This document shows positions 43,934-47,848 of a DNA stretch of 47,848 nt, piece after piece (position 1 is the first letter of the stretch; each line of letters starts with the position of its first letter). The translations under genes and the position numbers were made by a program. The stretch spans positions 1-47,848 of the forward strand of contig PHCH01000037.1 in the NCBI GenBank assembly GCA_002840785.1, written 5' to 3'. The DNA comes from Betaproteobacteria bacterium HGW-Betaproteobacteria-4 (lineage in GTDB: Bacteria; Pseudomonadota; Gammaproteobacteria; Burkholderiales; Rhodocyclaceae). A model generated the notes under the pieces. It was not told the DNA's origin, ran no database searches, and saw only the letters and a list, made by a program, of their open reading frames with translations.

Positions 43934-44074
43934 TTATCTGCCGGCCTTACGTGCGTCCTCGTCCATCTTGTTCGAGTACATCTTGCCCATTACAGCACCG
44001 ATGATCAAAACACCGACGATCACTGCAAAGCTCATCAGACCAAAATCACTGCTAAACAAAAGTTCCCACGCCAT
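43934..44074 (-). CDS. DUF3149-type single-helix microprotein
   Basis: A 46-residue protein that reads MAWELLFSSDFGLMSFAVIVG then VLIIGAVMGKMYSNKMDEDARKAGR. The opening W-E-L-L-F-S-D-x-G-L-M-S, a single membrane helix and the charged tail match the DUF3149 family as I recall it. A near-ideal Shine-Dalgarno (GGAGGTGA) precedes ATG 44074. It starts 33 bases after the restored end of fixH and is followed by a terminator, so it is probably the last gene of the ccoG-fixH unit. Its function is unknown; a small accessory membrane protein for the oxidase is one possibility. Confidence 0.8.
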   Translation of the reverse strand: MAWELLFSSDFGLMSFAVIVGVLIIGAVMGKMYSNKMDEDARKAGR

Positions 44075-44107
44075 ATGTCACCTCCCAGTAACAAATTAAA
44101 AACCTAA

Positions 44108-44556
44108 CTACTTTCCCGACCGCGCCGTCAGGCGCAACGGTTCCAACGAATCAGCTTGCCATTCACCTTGAAGTCGCCATTTAGCGGCAGGATCCTCAAT
44201 CGACACAAGCCAACGCCCTGAAACATCGTCGGATGTGCCAGCTTCAGAACTATTTCCGAAGGCAATCCGGCATCACTATCGGCACGCAGCAAGAGCCGTA
44301 AATTTGAGCCGGAACGCATTACGTCGCCCTGCAACCCAAGACTTCCCGCCTGATGGTCTCGCTGCAAGCTCTGATTCACTGCAAGCCCCTGCTTGTAATA
44401 ATCATCACTTACTAAACCATCGTTACTCACCACTGCAAGCCATAAAGTGACGAAGCCGGCAACAATCACGATGCCCGGCCCTGCCATCAAGAACCAAGGC
44501 CAACGCTCCTTGTACCAAGGTCGATTGTCATTTTTCAATGTCATTAAATTACTCAT
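44108..44556 (-). pseudogene. fixH: fixH, cbb3 oxidase accessory protein, frameshifted
   Basis: FixH is a membrane protein used in cbb3 oxidase maturation with the copper transporter CcoI/FixI. The first 110 residues are normal: PWYKERWPWFLMAGPGIVIVAGFVTLWLAVVSNDGLVSDDYYKQGLAVNQSL and LPSEIVLKLAHPT. At about 44227 the frame shifts. The usual C-terminus is found in another frame as DVSGRWLVSIEDPAAKWRLQGEWQADSLEPLRL and ends at a TAG at 44108. Roughly 20-28 residues (ADQDQ...-type strand) are missing between. Reading straight on gives an unrelated tail ending at 44128. True mutation or assembly error. Confidence 0.8.
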
Positions 44557-44557
44557 G

Positions 44558-45979
44558 TCAGGGCATCAAGAATGAGGCTTTTTCGTGAACCGCAATTTTG
44601 TCGTGGTTCTGGGCCTTGATATCAAAATAAATAGTGTTCGCGCCGTTTTTTCCGGACTCCGGGGGAACGCGAACGACGATGGTGACTTCATGATTCTCTG
44701 CACTGGCAACCTCGACGACACGGTTACCGACGATCTCCGCCCCTTCCAGCCCCTCAACAGACAAGGCATAGCGCTTGGGCTCCTCTGTTGTATTCATGAT
44801 TTTCAGGTTGTAGACGTTTTCAATTCGCCCATCTTCAGCCTCTCTCGCCAATAGGGAACGGTCGCGAATAACATCAACCTTCAGTGGCACTCGAACAGCC
44901 AAGGACCATATCGCAGAAACGGTTATCGCCATCAGAATCACCGTATAAAGCACGATACGCGGGCGAATAAGATGTGCGAACACCTCCTTGGAGGAGAAAT
45001 GCTTCGCCAGTGCGTTTTCTGTAGTATAGCGGATAAGCCCACGTGGCAAACCCAGCTTGTCCATGACTGGATCGCACGCATCAATGCAGGCACCGCAACC
45101 GATACACTCGTATTGCTGCCCCTTGCGAATATCAATACCCGTCGGGCAAACCACCACGCACAATTCGCAATCCACACAATCGCCAAAACCCGACTCTTTG
45201 ACGTCGACCGCCTTCTTGCGAGGACCTCGCGGCTCCCCTCGCTCCGGGTCATACGTAATGATCAGCGTATCCGGATCGAACATAACCCCCTGAAAACGCG
45301 CATAGGGGCACATATATTTGCACACCTGTTCACGGAGAAAGCCTGCCTGCATATAGCAGAACCCACCGTAAAAGAATGTCCAGAACAGTTCCCATCCGGA
45401 AAAATCAAACGGCAGCGCCGCCAGCAGTTCGCTCACTGGCGTGAAATATGCCACCAACGTAAACCCTGTCCACAGAGAGATCAGCAACCAAGCTGCATGC
45501 TTCATTGCCTTTAGACGGAATTTTTTTGCCGTCATCGGCCCCTTGTCCAACTTCATGCGAGACGAACGACCCCCTTCGATCCGGTTTTCGATCCACATGA
45601 ATATTTCGGTGTACACAGTCTGCGGACATGCGTACCCGCAGAACAGGCGCCCTGCAATTGCCGTAAACAGGAATAAGGCATAGGCAGAAACGATCAGTAG
45701 CAATGCTAGGTAGAAAACGTCCTGTGGCCACAAGACCAAACCGAACAAATAGAATTTTCGTTCAACCAAATGGAGCAGCACGGCCTGACGGCCATTCCAC
45801 TCTAGCCAAGGCACGCAATAGAAAAGTATCTGGGTGGCCCAGACCAGAATCCAGCGCCAGTTGTTCCACCACCCCTTGACGTCACGGATATATACTTTTT
45901 TGTGCTTTTCGTAAAAAGACACTTCCGCCTTCGCGTCGGCAGATTTGGTATGGGGGCTGTTGCTGGAGGATTCCATCAT
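44558..45979 (-). CDS. ccoG: CcoG (RdxA/FixG), cbb3 oxidase accessory iron-sulfur protein
   Basis: This 473-residue protein is from ATG 45979. It is a membrane-bound ferredoxin-like protein with about five helices (LFCGYACPQTVYTEIF), a CKYMCPYARFQ site, and two [4Fe-4S] motifs (CVDCELCVVVCPTGID and CIGCGACIDACDPVMDKLG). A C-terminal Ig-like IG_FixG domain follows (NVYNLKIMNTTEEPKRYALSVEG). CcoG reduces Cu(II) to Cu(I) for cbb3 oxidase assembly. A longer reading to 46015 would enter the inverted repeat upstream. The gene lies 1 base before fixH. Confidence 0.96.
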   Translation of the reverse strand: MMESSSNSPHTKSADAKAEVSFYEKHKKVYIRDVKGWWNNWRWILVWATQILFYCVPWLEWNGRQAVLLHLVERKFYLFGLVLWPQDVFYLALLLIVSAYALFLFTAIAGRLFCGYACPQTVYTEIFMWIENRIEGGRSSRMKLDKGPMTAKKFRLKAMKHAAWLLISLWTGFTLVAYFTPVSELLAALPFDFSGWELFWTFFYGGFCYMQAGFLREQVCKYMCPYARFQGVMFDPDTLIITYDPERGEPRGPRKKAVDVKESGFGDCVDCELCVVVCPTGIDIRKGQQYECIGCGACIDACDPVMDKLGLPRGLIRYTTENALAKHFSSKEVFAHLIRPRIVLYTVILMAITVSAIWSLAVRVPLKVDVIRDRSLLAREAEDGRIENVYNLKIMNTTEEPKRYALSVEGLEGAEIVGNRVVEVASAENHEVTIVVRVPPESGKNGANTIYFDIKAQNHDKIAVHEKASFLMP

Positions 45980-45990
45980 TATCTTATCCG

Positions 45991-46048
45991 TATCTAAATT
46001 GCGCTGAACGAGCACTGCTCGGCGCTATTTCAATGCAATTTAGATACA
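45991..46048. repeat. Inverted repeat with nested palindromes ahead of ccoG
   Basis: GTATCTAAATTGC (45991-46003) and GCAATTTAGATAC (46036-46048) are perfect 13-base inverted copies. The 32-base spacer itself contains the palindrome CGAGCACTGCTCG, flanked by GCGC on both sides. The unit sits between the ccoP terminator and the ccoG start, so it is an operator pair or a structured leader. I could not match it to an FNR/Anr box. Confidence 0.65.
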
Positions 46049-46076
46049 AATCAGTTTTTGATGCCGAAATAAAAAC

Positions 46077-46097
46077 GGGGCGGCCAAGCCGCCCCGT
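46077..46097 (-). terminator. Rho-independent terminator after ccoP
   Basis: CGGGGCGGC and GCCGCCCCG form a perfect 9-base stem with a 3-base loop, followed on the minus strand by TTTTTATTT. It lies 10 bases after the ccoP stop. It should end the ccoNOQP transcript and separate it from ccoG. Confidence 0.9.
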
Positions 46098-46106
46098 ACA
46101 TGCCAA

Positions 46107-47006
46107 TTACTTGGCGCCTTGGCTCAGGCTAATCACGTAAGCAGACAGCAAATGCACCTTGGCATCGCCCAGGAACTCCTTCCAAGCAGGCATCTGGTTC
46201 TGACGCCCCTTAGAAATCGTTTCGGTGATGGTAGCTTCAGAAGAACCATACAACCAGACCTTGTCAGTCAGGTTCGGAGCACCAACGGCATGCATGCCAT
46301 GAGCGTCCATTCCGTGACAACCAACGCAGCCGGCAGACTCGAAGGTTTCCTTACCCTTGGCGGCGCGGACTGAGTCATTCGGCAGACCAGACAGCGAGCG
46401 GACAAAGTTGGCAAGATCCTTGATGCTATCAGCGCCCAATTGCTCATGCGGAGGCATTACACCCATGCGACCGTTGGAAATGGTTTCCTTGATCTGTTCC
46501 GGTTCACCACCATATTGCCAGTCGGAGTCGGTCAAATTCGGGAAGCCCTTGGCTCCGCGCGCATCAGCACCATGACACTGCATGCAGTAGGTAAGGTACA
46601 GACGCTTGCCCATTTCCATGGCCTGCTTGTCGCCAGCCACAGCCTTGACATCCATAGCCATGAACTTGTCAAACAAAGGCTTGACCGTAGCGTCCATCTT
46701 GTCAACTTCAGCCTTGTGCTGACCACCAGATGTCCAGCCAAGCATGCCCTTGTAGTTACCCAGCCCCGGATACAAGGCCAAATAGACCAGCGCAAAAACC
46801 ACGGTAATTACAAACATCCAACTCCACCACTTCGGCATTGGATTGTTGTATTCCTCGAGTGTTTCATCCCAAACGTGCCCCATGGTCTTGCCCGGGGTAA
46901 ACGTCGCCTTTCCCTGCACAATCAGAAGTACCGCGCAAGCAAGAATACTTGCCAGCACGATTACAACTACGTACAGGTTCCAAAAATCGCTAACGAAATC
47001 GCTCAT
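46107..47006 (-). CDS. ccoP: CcoP, cbb3 oxidase diheme cytochrome c subunit
   Basis: This 299-residue protein has two N-terminal membrane helices (about 8-30 and 62-80, with the EEYNNPMPKWW motif between). Two cytochrome c domains follow, with heme sites CMQCH (141-145) and CVGCH (227-231) and methionines in GVMPP and NQMPAW as likely axial ligands. It passes electrons to CcoO/CcoN of the high-affinity cbb3 oxidase. AAAGGAAAG precedes ATG 47006. Confidence 0.97.
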   Translation of the reverse strand: MSDFVSDFWNLYVVVIVLASILACAVLLIVQGKATFTPGKTMGHVWDETLEEYNNPMPKWWSWMFVITVVFALVYLALYPGLGNYKGMLGWTSGGQHKAEVDKMDATVKPLFDKFMAMDVKAVAGDKQAMEMGKRLYLTYCMQCHGADARGAKGFPNLTDSDWQYGGEPEQIKETISNGRMGVMPPHEQLGADSIKDLANFVRSLSGLPNDSVRAAKGKETFESAGCVGCHGMDAHGMHAVGAPNLTDKVWLYGSSEATITETISKGRQNQMPAWKEFLGDAKVHLLSAYVISLSQGAK

Positions 47007-47020
47007 TTGCTTTCCTTTTT

Positions 47021-47197
47021 TCAGCGGGGGTGCGACGGCTTTGACGTCCCACCCTGATCATCATTCTCCGCGAACGGCAAGTTGGCAGCTTCCTCAAACC
47101 CCTTCTTGCTACCCTTGCCGTAGGCCCACCCAACGATTGCCAAGAAGCAAAGCAACCCGGCAACCGTGACGATGGAACGCAGATCGTTGATGTCCAT
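47021..47197 (-). CDS. ccoQ: CcoQ, small cbb3 oxidase subunit
   Basis: A 58-residue protein reading MDINDLRSIVTVAGLLCFLAI then VGWAYGKGSKKGFEEAANLPFAEN. One membrane helix (about 8-26), then the conserved W-A-Y-x-x-x-x-K-x-x-F-E-E-A-A pattern of CcoQ/FixQ. CcoQ stabilises the cbb3 complex. It lies in the right place between ccoO and ccoP, 5 bases after the ccoO stop. Confidence 0.95.
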   Translation of the reverse strand: MDINDLRSIVTVAGLLCFLAIVGWAYGKGSKKGFEEAANLPFAENDDQGGTSKPSHPR

Positions 47198-47202
47198 GGC
47201 TA

Positions 47203-47838
47203 TTACTTGACGTTCTTCAGTGCCGTACCCATGCCCTGCAGGTACGCAATCAGGACATCGAGTTCGGTCTTGTCACCGATAGCAGCCTTGGCGCCCTTGA
47301 TTTCCTCATCTGAGTAGGTGGGGATACCGCGGACATTTGCGTAGGTGCGCATGACCTGCATCTTCTTCTCGATGTCGGCACCAACCGTATCCTTGGCCTT
47401 GACGCTTGCCAGGAAGGCAAAGGCAGGCATATTGGACTCGGGAACCACGTCACGAGGATTGATCAGGTGAGCGCGTTGCCACTCATCCGAGTAGCGACCA
47501 CCGACGCGATGGAGATCAGGCCCCGTACGCTTGGAACCCCACTGGAATGGGTGGTCATAAACGTATTCACCCGCAACTGAGTAGTGACCGTAGCGCTCTG
47601 TTTCGGCACGGAACGGACGAATCATCTGCGAATGGCAGTTATAGCAGCCTTCGCGGAGATAAACGTCACGACCAGCAAGACGTACAGCATCATACGGCTT
47701 CGTACCTTCAACCGGCGTAGTGGTGGACTTCTGGAAGAACAGCGGAACGATCTCCAGCAAGCCACCCCAGATCACAACCAACAACGTAAGAACGATAAGG
47801 AGCGTTACGCTCTTTTCAATTTGTTCATGCTTGAGCAT
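47203..47838 (-). CDS. ccoO: CcoO, cbb3 oxidase monoheme cytochrome c subunit
   Basis: This 211-residue protein has a membrane anchor (about 10-32) and a single heme c site CYNCH (65-69 in [15 protein letters not shown]). It also has [44 protein letters not shown] and NMPAF for the axial Met. The C-terminal [14 protein letters not shown] is typical. ATG 47838 is 10 bases from the window edge, so ccoN should lie just outside. Confidence 0.97.
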   Translation of the reverse strand: MLKHEQIEKSVTLLIVLTLLVVIWGGLLEIVPLFFQKSTTTPVEGTKPYDAVRLAGRDVYLREGCYNCHSQMIRPFRAETERYGHYSVAGEYVYDHPFQWGSKRTGPDLHRVGGRYSDEWQRAHLINPRDVVPESNMPAFAFLASVKAKDTVGADIEKKMQVMRTYANVRGIPTYSDEEIKGAKAAIGDKTELDVLIAYLQGMGTALKNVK

Positions 47839-47848
47839 TGTTATTCCC

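Noticed and set aside
46050-46063. Possible FNR/Anr box near ccoG (AATCA-N4-TTGAT)
   Set aside because: The half sites are in the wrong orientation for TTGAT-N4-ATCAA, so it is not a credible FNR site.
1-47848. CRISPR arrays, tRNA or rRNA genes, insertion sequences, phage genes
   Set aside because: No regularly spaced direct repeats, cloverleaf-like segments, transposase or integrase frames were seen. The window is ordinary core genome apart from the deletions.

Overview
The window is about 48 kb of high-GC bacterial chromosome, almost fully coding. The gene order, the polar-flagellum regulators flhF/flhG, the CheV and CheZ proteins, the MotCD plus MotAB stator pairs and a cbb3 oxidase cluster point to a motile, microaerobic or facultatively respiring betaproteobacterium. 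It looks most like the Rhodocyclaceae (Dechloromonas/Azonexus type). This placement is inferred from gene content and protein style; no database search was possible.

Layout, left to right. (1) 1-2948, plus strand: the end of fliM, then fliNOPQR (C-ring and export gate). (2) 2942-13711, minus strand: flgBCDEFGHIJKL (rod, hook, P and L rings, hook-filament junction), ending in an uncharacterised lipoprotein gene that meets fliR tail to tail. A sigma-54 -24/-12 promoter precedes flgB and a sigma-28 promoter precedes flgK. (3) 13806-15285, plus strand: flgA, then flgMN behind a near-consensus sigma-28 promoter. (4) 15303-23143, minus strand: flhB-flhA-flhF-flhG-fliA-motC-motD, mostly with overlapping start and stop codons. 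(5) 23210-28339, minus strand: cheV-cheV-cheY-cheZ-cheA behind a sigma-28 promoter. (6) 28491-40787, minus strand: cheY-cheA-cheW-two chemoreceptors-cheR-cheD-cheB-STAS protein. (7) 40985-42817, minus strand: motA-motB. (8) 43000-43536, plus strand: a zinc-ribbon Nudix hydrolase. (9) 43934-47838, minus strand: ccoO-ccoQ-ccoP, a strong terminator, then ccoG-fixH and a DUF3149 microprotein. ccoN should lie just beyond the right edge.

How they work together: FlhF/FlhG set flagellar number and position. Sigma-54 drives hook-basal-body genes. FlgM and FliA hold back and then release the late class (flgKL, flgMN, the che genes). Receptors signal through CheW/CheV to two CheA kinases. CheY and CheZ tune the motor, and CheR, CheB and CheD adapt the receptors. 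Both receptors end in the same DEWEEF tether for CheR/CheB, and one has an Aer-type PAS. Energy taxis may therefore link this system to the cbb3 respiratory genes next door.

The most unusual observation is a set of small deletions in otherwise well-kept genes. fliR, flgK, the flgF/flgG junction and fixH are each broken by loss of roughly 30-80 bases, and flgI seems to lack about 13 conserved residues in frame. This is either real decay of motility or an assembly artefact, and read mapping would decide. Other points of interest are five [YF]GFF motifs in the linker of the large CheA, two internal DSDDLxALFDS motifs in CheZ that resemble its own CheY-binding tail, a STAS protein without its usual partners, and two perfect inverted repeats at promoters (motA/Nudix and ccoG).
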